34,948 nt of DNA from DAISLF01 sp964517345 (GTDB taxonomy: Bacteria; Patescibacteriota; Gracilibacteria; Peribacterales; Peribacteraceae). This document shows positions 17,149 to 24,684 of this stretch, piece after piece (position 1 is the stretch's first letter; every line of letters starts with the position of its first letter). The translations under genes were made by a program, and so were the position numbers. The notes under the pieces were generated by a model. That model did not search any database. It had not been told where the DNA came from and was given only the letters and a program-made list of their open reading frames with translations. The DNA lies in contig CAZFBZ010000009.1 of the NCBI GenBank assembly GCA_964517345.1, positions 1-34,948 on the forward strand. The letters run 5' to 3'.

Positions 17149-19285
17149 GTCCTCTTTTATCGCCGGCTTTCTCAACCGCGAGGCCCGTCTGCTTCGCATG
17201 GCTGAAGAGCCTCCGCCTCTCTCGGGCAGCGAAAACAGGCCTCTCTACGTCGGCGAAGGCGAAAACCACAACCGGCACGTCGCGGACACGGTCGATCAGC
17301 GCTGGCAGGTCTACCGCGATGCAGTCGACGATCTCGCCGACAAGGCCCGGGCCATCGTGAGCGGGAGCAGCGAGGAGTCCGCCGCCAACACCGCCATCGG
17401 CACGACCGCGCAGCAGTTCAAGGACTCGCTCGTTGAAGGCATCGACTACCAGCGCTTCCGCACCAGCGCCGACAGCTATGCCACGTACATCTTTTACAAA
17501 GTCGATGCTCTCGAGCGCAGGTACTTCAACATTCAGCAGCTCATCACGGCCATCGAAGCCAAGGTCATTGAGCGCGACGGCAGGCTTCCGGATGGCGTGA
17601 CCAGCATCGAACAGCAGGTACTTGCCGCGCGCACCACGCAGTTCGACGCCCAGCGCCGCGAGCGCCGCACCAGCCGCAAGCTCCAGACCGCAGACGCCAA
17701 CTATTTCGCCACGCCGGTGTACGGCGAGAACTCCCGCGAATTCAATATCCTGCGCCTCCCTGCAGATGTCGGTGTCAGCATCAAAGGGCTCGGTCTGGAG
17801 AACCCCGCGGATTTCGTCAACGTCGAAGGCGTCGGCGGTGCGCGTTACCTGAAGATCTTCCCGTCCGGCATCAACAAGATCAACGTGCATATCGATGCCG
17901 GCACTGCGCGCGTGCGGTTCCGCCGGTTCGACAACAACAACCGTCCTATCGCCGAGCTCGGGTATGCCAATATCAGCAAGACCAACGACGGCCGCAATAA
18001 TTTCATCTTCACGTTCGAGCCGGATCCGCTGCCGCATCCCACGACCGGTGAGTCGTATACCGAAGATGACCGCATCAACGCCTATGCCACGCAGTTTGCC
18101 GCCAACATGGACGAGCTGCCGGCCAACCGGCGGGCGGCTTATGCCCAGGCCTGCGGGATGGAAAGGAAAGCAAACTACACCTACACGTTCGTCACGGAGA
18201 ACCAGATGTGGGAAATTCGCTATGTCTCGCCGCTCGCTCGCGGCAGCGGTCCCTCCTTTGTTCTCACCAAGAATGAGCATCCCCGCGAAGAAGAGAGCCG
18301 CAAGAAGCGCGCCGCGGAACTCCGCGAGCTGCGCGGCGTGTCCATCGAGGCCAGCCGCACACAGGCCAGAGAGGCGCTTGCAGCAGTGGGGACCGCTGTC
18401 GTCAATCGTGAAGGAGGCGAAAGCGCAAGACAGAAACGTCTCGCCGATGCAATCTCTGTTGCTGGCACAAAAGTGAGTTTCCACGAGACCCGCCTGATCC
18501 AGGCGCGCACGGATCTCAACAGCGACCAGGTCTACGAGGGACACGAAGCGGACCGCAAGGCTTCCCGCGATGAACTTCGTGATGTCCAATCCGATGAAGA
18601 TATCTACACCAAAGTCGCCGTCGATCTGCTCGGCGGAAGAGTCGCCGACATTCTCCAATTTCCCATCGTGTCGGCACATGGCCGCCTTCTCCTTAGTTAC
18701 GATCTCAACGTGTCACCGAGAGGGCTGGTCAATCTGGGCTACATGGCCGGCAATCTCCCCCCGCACATCGAGACTCCGGGCGAACCGGCCACCGAGTATG
18801 CCGTAGCACAGCGCATCTGCACCGTGAATCTGCGCACGCATCCGCGCGTTACCATCCAGGTTGCGGGGAAGAACGTTGTCGTCGACGCATCCACCGGCGT
18901 AGCTTCACGCGATGACGCAGTCACTCTGAGCGAGAACAACATCCGAATTATCATTGTAGACGGAACGATGCGCATCGAGTTCACGAAGGCTGTGACATCG
19001 AAAGTACTCGGTACGGATGATACGGAACTTTTCGCGACAGATCAGGAAACCATGCGTAAGACATTCTTCGATTCCGTAGCGAGTCTGAGCAGAGAGGGCG
19101 TCGAGGAAGGGTATTACCGGATTCGCGGCGACGATAACTACCGTTACTACGTCCGTCCCGGATTTGAGCGGCGCTCGACCATTTACCGTCGCAGCGTGAC
19201 CAATCCGAACAATGTTGATTTCTTTGCCTTGGAGGGCAAATGGTATCGCCAGCTGACCGTTCCCCACTTCATGCAGACCAGATAA
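17120..19285 (+). CDS. Large protein of unknown function
   Basis: 721 aa from ATG 17120, or 715 aa from ATG 17138; both overlap the upstream gene and I cannot decide. No signal peptide or membrane helix, so cytoplasmic. It is rich in Arg, Glu, Asp and Asn. There appear to be three parts: an N-terminal helical region (about 45-200), a mixed beta region (about 200-390), an Arg/Glu-rich helical segment (about 390-500, likely coiled coil), then a beta-rich C-terminal half that ends with YRYYVRPGFERRSTIYRR and a short tail. No catalytic motif is recognised. The gene is long, intact and has its own promoter via the upstream small gene, so it is surely expressed. I give no function. Confidence 0.85.
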   Translation: MIPPPPMTPKSSFIAGFLNREARLLRMAEEPPPLSGSENRPLYVGEGENHNRHVADTVDQRWQVYRDAVDDLADKARAIVSGSSEESAANTAIGTTAQQFKDSLVEGIDYQRFRTSADSYATYIFYKVDALERRYFNIQQLITAIEAKVIERDGRLPDGVTSIEQQVLAARTTQFDAQRRERRTSRKLQTADANYFATPVYGENSREFNILRLPADVGVSIKGLGLENPADFVNVEGVGGARYLKIFPSGINKINVHIDAGTARVRFRRFDNNNRPIAELGYANISKTNDGRNNFIFTFEPDPLPHPTTGESYTEDDRINAYATQFAANMDELPANRRAAYAQACGMERKANYTYTFVTENQMWEIRYVSPLARGSGPSFVLTKNEHPREEESRKKRAAELRELRGVSIEASRTQAREALAAVGTAVVNREGGESARQKRLADAISVAGTKVSFHETRLIQARTDLNSDQVYEGHEADRKASRDELRDVQSDEDIYTKVAVDLLGGRVADILQFPIVSAHGRLLLSYDLNVSPRGLVNLGYMAGNLPPHIETPGEPATEYAVAQRICTVNLRTHPRVTIQVAGKNVVVDASTGVASRDDAVTLSENNIRIIIVDGTMRIEFTKAVTSKVLGTDDTELFATDQETMRKTFFDSVASLSREGVEEGYYRIRGDDNYRYYVRPGFERRSTIYRRSVTNPNNVDFFALEGKWYRQLTVPHFMQTR

Positions 19286-19298
19286 TTCGGATAGGTGA

Positions 19299-19304
19299 TA
19301 CGCT
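19299..19304 (+). promoter_or_regulatory. -10-like box of a leaderless gene
   Basis: TACGCT followed by GTCCGC and then ATG (6-nt gap). The same GTCCGC-ATG follows the -10 box of the methyltransferase gene at 12422. No clear -35. Confidence 0.45.
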
Positions 19305-19310
19305 GTCCGC

Positions 19311-19577
19311 ATGGCACTGCCGCGCTGGTTCGCCCGGGAGATCTACGTCGCGCTTCACGCGCAGACGGCGCGTTTTCGCGTAATCAAGTATCTCATCTTT
19401 CTGGCTATCGGTGTCGGCGTCCACGCGTGGGGCGGGTGGGCCGCTGTGCTCTGGACGTTTGGCACGCTGACCATCGTTGCCTTCGGCGTGCACTTCCTCT
19501 TCCGGTGGAAGACGAAGGCATGGACGCAATCGTGGGGGCCGTACAAGAAGATCCCGATCCCGGGCGACGGGGCGTGA
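19311..19577 (+). CDS. Small two-helix membrane protein
   Basis: 88 aa. A short basic amphipathic N terminus (PRWFAREIYVALHAQTARFR) is followed by two hydrophobic helices (about 25-41 and 43-63) and a basic, Trp-containing tail. The overall plan resembles 2TM-domain proteins, but I do not recognise diagnostic residues. The -10-like TACGCT 6 nt upstream supports the start. It is convergent with the DUF1761 gene, 3 bp away. Confidence 0.7.
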   Translation: MALPRWFAREIYVALHAQTARFRVIKYLIFLAIGVGVHAWGGWAAVLWTFGTLTIVAFGVHFLFRWKTKAWTQSWGPYKKIPIPGDGA

Positions 19578-19580
19578 CGC

Positions 19581-20009
19581 TCAGCGCCACAGCACCACGA
19601 TCAGCGTGACCGCGACGAGCGATACCAGGTGATAGGTGATGCTGAAGAGATACAGGTTCATCTTCCTGTTCTCCCACAGCACGGTGTTGAGCAGGACGGT
19701 GGCGATGAAGCCGAACCAGATCACGACTGCCAGCAGGACGGCGGACGTGGCTCCGACCGCGCCCAGACCGCGAGCAAACAGCGCGATGACGGTTGCGATG
19801 ACGAATTGCTGTGCGAGTGCGCCGAGCATGCGCGGCACCATCGGTCCCATGCCCTTGGCTTTCATGGCATCGACCTCCGATTGGGGAATATTCATCATCT
19901 GTATCCACTGCTTTCCGAAGAGCGGCCCGTGCCACAGGAAACCGATCATGAATGCCGCGAGAGCGGCGACGAAGATCGCCAGAAAGTTCAGGCCGGAAAA
20001 ATCGATCAT
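19581..20009 (-). CDS. DUF1761 family membrane protein
   Basis: 142 aa with four hydrophobic helices (about 7-27, 66-82, 86-108, 120-140). The first helix contains FMIGFLWHGPLFGKQW, the signature of DUF1761 proteins, and the family-typical loop with Met and Lys follows (about 37-58). The function is unknown. Start: ATG at 20009, preceded by a pyrimidine-rich leader and a good promoter (20034-20062). It is divergent from a DUF1801 gene. Confidence 0.85.
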   Translation of the reverse strand: MIDFSGLNFLAIFVAALAAFMIGFLWHGPLFGKQWIQMMNIPQSEVDAMKAKGMGPMVPRMLGALAQQFVIATVIALFARGLGAVGATSAVLLAVVIWFGFIATVLLNTVLWENRKMNLYLFSITYHLVSLVAVTLIVVLWR

Positions 20010-20033
20010 GGGAAGTGGGGAGAAAACCCTTTC

Positions 20034-20062
20034 AGGCTATTCCGGAGGCATATTATCGTCAA
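20034..20062 (-). promoter_or_regulatory. Promoter of the DUF1761 gene
   Basis: On the minus strand TTGACG, 17-nt spacer, TAGCCT, leaving a leader of about 18 nt before the ATG. The spacer contains one copy of the CGGAGGCAT direct repeat and the -35 lies just before the other copy. Confidence 0.6.
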
Positions 20063-20072
20063 TCGGAGGCAT
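20043..20072 (+). repeat. Two direct CGGAGGCAT repeats, 21 bp apart
   Basis: CGGAGGCAT occurs at 20043-20051 and again at 20064-20072. The 21-bp period equals two turns of the helix, so a dimeric regulator could bind both on one face. The copies sit between the two divergent promoters of the DUF1761 and DUF1801 genes. Confidence 0.5.
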
Positions 20073-20077
20073 TCTGG

Positions 20078-20083
20078 TACGCT
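20078..20083 (+). promoter_or_regulatory. -10-like box of the DUF1801 gene
   Basis: TACGCT, then 8 nt, then ATG at 20092. It implies a leaderless or nearly leaderless transcript. No clear -35. Confidence 0.45.
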
Positions 20084-20091
20084 ATGCGTCC

Positions 20092-20508
20092 ATGAACATG
20101 TTCAAGCCCACCAAGGCCAAAACCGTGAAGGAGTACCTGGAGGCGTTGCCGCCTGACCGGCGCGAGCTGATCGAATTCCTGCATAAGCTGATCCAGAAGA
20201 CGGCGCCCTCGCTCAAGCCGCACTTCGCCGCGAACATGCTCGGGTACGGATCGTTTCCCTACACGAATTACAAAAAAGAGAAGATCCAGTGGCCGGTGAT
20301 CGCGCTCGCAAGCCAGAAGAACTACGTCAGCCTGTATGTCTGCTCCATCGTGGACGGCAAATACATCGCCGAAATGCACAAAAAAGATCTGGGCAAGGTC
20401 AGCGTGGGAAAGAGCTGCATCCGGTTCAAGAAGATCACCGATGTGAACCTGGACGGACTCAAGAAGGTTCTCAAGGCCGCCGCGAAAAACCCAGGACTGG
20501 CAGGCTAG
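20092..20508 (+). CDS. DUF1801 (YdhG-like) family protein
   Basis: 138 aa, soluble. The open frame extends back to 19636 antisense to the DUF1761 gene, but family similarity and the -10 box point to ATG 20092. It fits DUF1801: an N-terminal helix with VKEYLEALPPDRRELIEFLHKLI, an Ala-Asn-Met-Leu-Gly-Tyr-Gly segment, YVSLYVCSIVDGKYIAEMHK, then the Gly-Lys-Ser-Cys-Ile-Arg-Phe-Lys motif and a closing Lys-rich helix. Members are thought to resemble frataxin-like folds; the role is unclear. A second DUF1801-type protein is encoded at 21605-21994. Confidence 0.85.
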   Translation: MNMFKPTKAKTVKEYLEALPPDRRELIEFLHKLIQKTAPSLKPHFAANMLGYGSFPYTNYKKEKIQWPVIALASQKNYVSLYVCSIVDGKYIAEMHKKDLGKVSVGKSCIRFKKITDVNLDGLKKVLKAAAKNPGLAG

Positions 20509-20577
20509 GAGCGACGTGCGTGCATCGTCGGGAAAATGAAAGGGGTGAATGCGCCATCGCGGTGCGCTCGTCTTCTG

Positions 20578-20605
20578 TTGACAGAAAAAGCACGTGTGAC
20601 ACGCT
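20578..20605 (+). promoter_or_regulatory. Candidate promoter of the cyanophycinase-like gene
   Basis: A perfect TTGACA -35, 16-nt spacer, CACGCT as a weak -10, then 8 nt to the ATG at 20614. It favours that start over ATG 20536. Confidence 0.5.
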
Positions 20606-20613
20606 GTGCCGAT

Positions 20614-21564
20614 ATGGCAGAGACGCCGAGCGCGCCGATTCTTCCCACCGCGGCACCCCCGCCTCCGGTTGCTCCCGACCGCTCGCGTGCGACTCTCCGC
20701 TGCATATATGCGGCCCTGCTCGCGGCCGTACTTTCGGCCCTACCCGGCACCCGCGAAAAGGGCTCGGCGGAAGACACATCTGCGCCCGTACCGGGTGTCA
20801 TGCCCCGCACCGGATCGCTCGTCATCGCCGGGGGCGGCAAGCTGCCCCAGGAGATCCACAGCCGTTTTCTCGAACTGGCCGGAGGAGAACACGCCAACAT
20901 CTGCGTCGTTCCCACGGCGAGTGAGGAGGCAGACAGGCCCGGCGGGGACGACATCGATTTTTTCAAAAGACGATGGGGATTGATGCCGACTGCCTCCGCG
21001 CAGATCTTTCACACGCGGAACCCGGTATTAGCTGATGATCGGGCGTTCACCAGGCCGCTCGATACCGCAACAGGCGCGTGGCTCTCCATCGGCGATCAGG
21101 ACAAGTTGGCCAAGGCGTATCGCGGGACGCGGGTGGAGAGGCAGTTACGCCGGATTCTGGATCGCGGCGGCGTCGTCGGCGGCACCTCGGCGGGGGCGGC
21201 GGCGATGAGTGAGCGCATGATTATCGGCGGGGATGCCGCGCCGAAGATGGGTACCGGATTCGGATTCGTTCCAAAAAACTGGATCGTCGATCAACACTTC
21301 ATGAACCGCGACCGCCTGCACCGCCTGCTCGGGGCGATCGGGGACGATCCGGATGCCCTGGGTGTGGGCGTCGACGAGGGGACGGCACTCATTGTCACGC
21401 TGCCGCCGCCGGATAGGGCTCAGGACTACGCGTGCACCGTCCTGGGGACGGGTAACGTCCGTATCTGCGAAGCGCAGGGAAAAATCAGAGTGCTCAAGGC
21501 GGGGGATACGGTGACGCTGAAGGGTATTGCCGCACGCAAAACGCAGCACGCTCAGATACCGTGA
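20614..21564 (+). CDS. Peptidase S51, cyanophycinase-like
   Basis: 316 aa from ATG 20614; ATG 20536 would add 26 residues but lies upstream of a TTGACA -35. A Pro/Ala-rich N terminus precedes a hydrophobic stretch (about 26-45), probably a signal anchor, so the enzyme may act outside. The S51 domain (about 66-315) starts with GSLVIAGGGKLP and has the nucleophile in GTSAGA (Ser192), DQHF (226-229) and GVGVDEGTAL (250-259). S51 enzymes include cyanophycinase, which cuts beta-linked Asp-Arg units, and alpha-aspartyl dipeptidase. The export signal and the GGG..LP opening resemble extracellular cyanophycinases. No cyanophycin synthetase is in the window. Substrate is inferred. Confidence 0.85.
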   Translation: MAETPSAPILPTAAPPPPVAPDRSRATLRCIYAALLAAVLSALPGTREKGSAEDTSAPVPGVMPRTGSLVIAGGGKLPQEIHSRFLELAGGEHANICVVPTASEEADRPGGDDIDFFKRRWGLMPTASAQIFHTRNPVLADDRAFTRPLDTATGAWLSIGDQDKLAKAYRGTRVERQLRRILDRGGVVGGTSAGAAAMSERMIIGGDAAPKMGTGFGFVPKNWIVDQHFMNRDRLHRLLGAIGDDPDALGVGVDEGTALIVTLPPPDRAQDYACTVLGTGNVRICEAQGKIRVLKAGDTVTLKGIAARKTQHAQIP

Positions 21565-21604
21565 GTGCCCAAAAGACCGGAGAAGAACATCGTACAAAAC
21601 ACGA

Positions 21605-21994
21605 TCACGTTATCCGCTCCAGTTTCCCTTTTCTCTTCACGATATTTTTGTAGTCCCACTGGATGTCGCGGGATTTTTTCAGCCAGCGTGCGAGGGCTTT
21701 CGTGTCGATCTGGTCTGCGGATGTGTAACGGACTTCTGCGGCTTTAAAAGTGCCTTCTTTTTCCAGGCCGTCTTCCTCAAACGACTGCCCGCTCCAGAAC
21801 AACAGGCGAACACAGTCTTTTAGCTTGTGGTAGCCGACAATCGGATTCCCGTCGAGAAACCAGACCGGTGAGCGGTGCCAGATCTTATAGTCGGCTTCGG
21901 GAAGAGCGCGCAGTATTTCTTTTGCCAGCAGATCGCATATCTTCGCGTCTTCTGCGGACTGGGCGTCGTGATAGGCCTGAACGTCTTTCTGCAT
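21605..21994 (-). CDS. DUF1801-like protein (second paralogue)
   Basis: 129 aa, soluble. It follows the DUF1801 plan of an N-terminal helix (to about residue 33) leading into a strand pair: WHRSPVWFLDGNPIVGYHKL, then VRLLFWSG and a final helix with ARWLKKSRDIQWDYKN. Only distantly similar to the protein at 20092. The start ATG at 21994 has TATCAT 7 nt upstream, which suggests a leaderless transcript, divergent from the VOC gene. Convergent with the cyanophycinase gene, 40 bp away. Confidence 0.8.
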   Translation of the reverse strand: MQKDVQAYHDAQSAEDAKICDLLAKEILRALPEADYKIWHRSPVWFLDGNPIVGYHKLKDCVRLLFWSGQSFEEDGLEKEGTFKAAEVRYTSADQIDTKALARWLKKSRDIQWDYKNIVKRKGKLERIT

Positions 21995-22001
21995 ACAGCC
22001 G

Positions 22002-22068
22002 ATGATATCACGACGATCGCCTGAATTCCTGAAAGAGCACGTTCCCGTGCCCGTCCAGATGATATACT
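22002..22068. promoter_or_regulatory. Divergent leaderless -10 boxes
   Basis: Minus strand TATCAT at 22002-22007, 7 nt before ATG 21994. Plus strand TATACT at 22063-22068, 9 nt before ATG 22078. Both imply transcript starts at or near the start codons. Confidence 0.5.
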
Positions 22069-22077
22069 CCCCCCGCG

Positions 22078-22986
22078 ATGCAGAAGATCGTCCCCCATCT
22101 CTGGTTCAGTACAGAGGCTAAGCAAGCTGCGGAATTCTACGTCTCTGCGTTTGGACAGGGCTCCAAAGTCACGAACGTCAGCACGATTCACGATACCCCT
22201 TCTGGGGACTGCGACATCGTGTCGTTCCAGCTCGCCGGGTTCGAATTCATGGCGATCAGCGCCGGTCCGCTGTTCACATTCAATGCGTCGGTGTCGTTCA
22301 TGCTCAACTTTGATCCGTCGAAGGACAAAGACGCGCGCAAACACCTTGATGCGCTCTGGGAGAAGCTCTCCGATAGTGGCACGGCACTGATGCCGCTGGA
22401 TACCTATCCCTTCAGCGAGCGCTACGGCTGGATCCAGGACAAGTATGGTGTCTCGTGGCAACTGATCCTGACCAAGCCCGAGGGCGAGCCGCGTCCGTTC
22501 ATCATCCCGTCACTGATGTTCACCGGTGACATGACGGGCAAGGCCGGCGAAGCGATGGATTTGTACGTCTCGGTCTTTAAGAACTCGAAGCGGGGAATGA
22601 CCGCGCCCTATCCGCCTGGTGCTTCGCCGGAGCCGGCCGCCAAAATCATGTTTGCAGAATTCATGCTGGACGGTCAGTGGTTCACGGCCATGGACAGCGG
22701 CCACATGCACAAGTTCGGCTTCAACGAAGCTGTCTCACTCATCGTGCGCTGCAAAGATCAGGAAGAAATCGACGCGTACTGGAACAAACTCTCCGCCGTT
22801 CCCGAGGCCGAGCAGTGCGGTTGGTGCAAGGATAAATACGGTCTTTCCTGGCAGATCACGCCCGTCGAGATGGACGAGATGATGAAGAACGGAAGCAAAG
22901 AGCAGATCGATCGCGTGACGCGTGCTTTCCTTTCCATGAAGAAGTTCGACCTTGCGGCCCTAAAAAAGGCATACGGGGGGAAATAA
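22078..22986 (+). CDS. Tandem VOC (PhnB / 3-dmu-9_3-mt-like) protein
   Basis: 302 aa, soluble, two copies of the same domain. Each begins with a strand-helix unit (IVPHLWFSTEAKQAAEFYVSAF at 4-25; IIPSLMFTGDMTGKAGEAMDLYVSVF at about 142-167), has a FxL/F-x-A/T-M-D/S motif (FEFMAIS; QWFTAMDSG) and closes with DKYGVSWQ or DKYGLSWQ. This is the glyoxalase-fold family once named 3-demethylubiquinone methyltransferase; most members lack a proven activity. Duplication makes a complete two-domain fold in one chain. Residues after 275 form a helical tail. Start supported by the TATACT box 9 nt upstream. Confidence 0.9.
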   Translation: MQKIVPHLWFSTEAKQAAEFYVSAFGQGSKVTNVSTIHDTPSGDCDIVSFQLAGFEFMAISAGPLFTFNASVSFMLNFDPSKDKDARKHLDALWEKLSDSGTALMPLDTYPFSERYGWIQDKYGVSWQLILTKPEGEPRPFIIPSLMFTGDMTGKAGEAMDLYVSVFKNSKRGMTAPYPPGASPEPAAKIMFAEFMLDGQWFTAMDSGHMHKFGFNEAVSLIVRCKDQEEIDAYWNKLSAVPEAEQCGWCKDKYGLSWQITPVEMDEMMKNGSKEQIDRVTRAFLSMKKFDLAALKKAYGGK

Positions 22987-23041
22987 GCCGGGTGCCGGGT
23001 ATTTCGTGAAACCTTTTGCCGTTCCGTTCGTATTCATCTGT

Positions 23042-23434
23042 ATGAAGAAACCCCTCGCCTACATCGTCCTCGCCGCCGTTCTCCTGGTTGCCGGCTTCTA
23101 CGCTTTCAATGCGTATATTTACGCACAGAAACAGGGGAACCCCGCAGAGGTCACCAGCTACCACGGCACGCTCTCGGGCGAAGTGGTCTGCCTGCCCTAC
23201 CGTGGAGACGGGCCGCACACCATGGAGTGTGCGATCGGCCTGAGAACCGACGTCGGCGAACACTATGTGCTGGATTTTACGGCGTCGTCCCGACAGCAAA
23301 CCGCACCCGAAACCGGCACGCGGTTCACCGCCTCCGGACGGATCACGCCCATCGAGATGCTGAGCGGTGATCGCTGGAAGACCTACGACGTCGTGGGCGT
23401 TTTCTCGGTGACGGATTCGTGGCAGGATCAATAA
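23042..23434 (+). CDS. Small membrane-anchored protein of unknown function
   Basis: 130 aa from ATG 23042 (the frame opens at 23006 but this start gives a clean signal anchor: MKKP, then a hydrophobic segment to about residue 27). The rest is a beta-rich extracytoplasmic domain with two Cys (in VVCLPY and MECAIG) that could form a disulfide, plus a pattern TSYHGTLSGEVVCLP...GEHYVLDF...TGTRFTASGRITP, reminiscent of small OB-fold-like domains. The family is not recognised with certainty. It lies 55 bp after the VOC gene on the same strand and 11 bp before the KOW gene. Confidence 0.75.
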   Translation: MKKPLAYIVLAAVLLVAGFYAFNAYIYAQKQGNPAEVTSYHGTLSGEVVCLPYRGDGPHTMECAIGLRTDVGEHYVLDFTASSRQQTAPETGTRFTASGRITPIEMLSGDRWKTYDVVGVFSVTDSWQDQ

Positions 23435-23445
23435 GCGTTCGTCCT

Positions 23446-23643
23446 ATGCCCATGAAGAAGCTCTCTTCCTCAGCACTGAAAGACGGGGTCCGCTGCAACG
23501 TCGTTGGCGGAGTCCATGCAGGGAAGTCCGGTGTCGTGCGCGACATCAATACGAGTAAAACGGGGCATGTCACCATCACCGTCGTCCAGCCGGACGGGGA
23601 GAGGTTCAAGACGCTCGCAAAAAACGTGGTTATGGCTTCGTAA
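23446..23643 (+). CDS. Small KOW-motif protein
   Basis: 65 aa from ATG 23446 (ATG 23452 is also possible). Residues 11-35 read like a KOW motif: V-x-C-N-V-V-G-G-x-H-A-G-K-S-G-V-V-R-D-I. KOW units occur in ribosomal and transcription elongation proteins that bind RNA. The remainder is a short SH3-like barrel ending in a Lys-containing strand (FKTLAKNVVMA). It probably binds nucleic acid or another protein; the target is unknown. The gene starts 11 bp after the preceding stop. Confidence 0.7.
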   Translation: MPMKKLSSSALKDGVRCNVVGGVHAGKSGVVRDINTSKTGHVTITVVQPDGERFKTLAKNVVMAS

Positions 23644-23733
23644 AAATTTTGCGGCTCTGCGGCACGATCGTCTCCAGAACCGGTAGCAGTCGGTTCATCG
23701 TGCGCTGCGATCGCGGGCAATAGCCCGTGGCCT

Positions 23734-24018
23734 TCAGCCTTTTTCCTTTCCCTTCCAGTATGCATCTGCTTCCTGCTCCATCTTCGCAAGCCGCGTGTAG
23801 TAGTCCGGAAACTCCCGCAGATGCGCGAGGGCGATCTTGCCCGTGGTGAGCATGTCATCGTTCGTTACATTCGTCTGCGGATCGCGCTTGCCGTGTTCCA
23901 ATTCCACGTCCATCCCCATGCGAAACTGCTCGGGGTCAAAGGGCACGGCATGCCATTCGATGCCTATCTGCGAGCCGATCTCCTTCGCCTGTGCTGTGGT
24001 GAAGTGCGGTGTTGGCAT
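23734..24018 (-). CDS. DUF5661-like protein
   Basis: 94 aa, soluble, acidic and helical. The central part IGIEWHAVPFDPEQFRMGM, followed by ELEHG, PQTNVTNDD and AHLREFPDYYTRL, matches what I remember of the DUF5661 family. Function unknown; members are often found with small phage-like or stress genes. A T-rich leader precedes the ATG. Last gene of a minus-strand series. Confidence 0.7.
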   Translation of the reverse strand: MPTPHFTTAQAKEIGSQIGIEWHAVPFDPEQFRMGMDVELEHGKRDPQTNVTNDDMLTTGKIALAHLREFPDYYTRLAKMEQEADAYWKGKEKG

Positions 24019-24045
24019 ACGAATTGATGGGAAAAAACTGAAACC

Positions 24046-24207
24046 TCAGATCAATGTGCTGAAGGCGGCACCGAGGAAATACGGCCACACGACCAGCGCG
24101 AGCACCCCCTTCCAGAAGCTCAGTTCCAGAAAGCCGATGGTGAAGAGCCAGAAGGCGAACCAGAAGCCGCCGATAACCGTATGATGTTCGATGCGGATTT
24201 TCTCCAT
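24046..24207 (-). CDS. Very small membrane protein
   Basis: 53 aa from the ATG at 24207, chosen because the upstream part of the frame (to 24300) overlaps the neighbouring gene and is hydrophilic, and because a pyrimidine-rich leader precedes it. Two hydrophobic segments (about 12-26 and 30-50) separated by a short Glu/Ser/Trp turn. Not recognised. It lies between two other small membrane or soluble genes on the same strand. Confidence 0.6.
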   Translation of the reverse strand: MEKIRIEHHTVIGGFWFAFWLFTIGFLELSFWKGVLALVVWPYFLGAAFSTLI

Positions 24208-24260
24208 AGGAAGCGTTGGGAAAGAAAAATGAAGTGCATCAGTCGGTTCTCTCAAGGCGA

Positions 24261-24647
24261 TCATGCGAAAAATCCGGCCCATGTCATGTAGCCGCCCCAT
24301 GCAACAACGATGATCCCGCCAATGGTGAGAATCGACGGCTTGATAAAGCGGGCGATTGTCGCCCTCGTCAAATCCGGCACGAGAAAACGGGCGGTACCCT
24401 TTATAACTCCGCCCCAGCCGATGAGAGTCACGAGTGTCTCCGGAAGCGTATTCCAGCGATTGTGCGTGAGGACGACAGCAAGTCCCGTGCAGATTGCGAG
24501 GAGCGCCGCGAAGTAGTACGAAAGCGTGAACTCCCGCAGTTCCCGGATCATCGTCTCATACCGCGGGCCGTACAGAAGGAGCGAGCAGCCGATGAGCAGA
24601 AAGATGGGACCAAAGAACCGAAGGAGGAAGAGTGTGACGGGTTCCAT
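24261..24647 (-). CDS. Four-helix membrane protein, paralogue of 33859-34230
   Basis: 128 aa from the ATG at about 24647 (a 17-nt pyrimidine tract precedes it; the longer frame to 24707 overlaps the SDR gene). Four hydrophobic helices, about 4-25, 43-62, 72-90 and 104-124. The third part, H-N-x-W then LVTLIGWGGVIKGTARFLVP, is shared with the protein at 33859-34230 (HNIW, ITVLGWITLLKGIEKIGFP), so they form one family. Its function is unknown to me. Confidence 0.7.
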   Translation of the reverse strand: MEPVTLFLLRFFGPIFLLIGCSLLLYGPRYETMIRELREFTLSYYFAALLAICTGLAVVLTHNRWNTLPETLVTLIGWGGVIKGTARFLVPDLTRATIARFIKPSILTIGGIIVVAWGGYMTWAGFFA

Positions 24648-24684
24648 GGGGGGAAGGGGAAGGAAATGAAGGTAGGGGAAGAGG

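Noticed and set aside
17030..18679. 549-codon open frame on the minus strand
   Set aside because: Antisense shadow of the 721-aa unknown gene, which has a promoter, an overlapping partner gene and normal composition.
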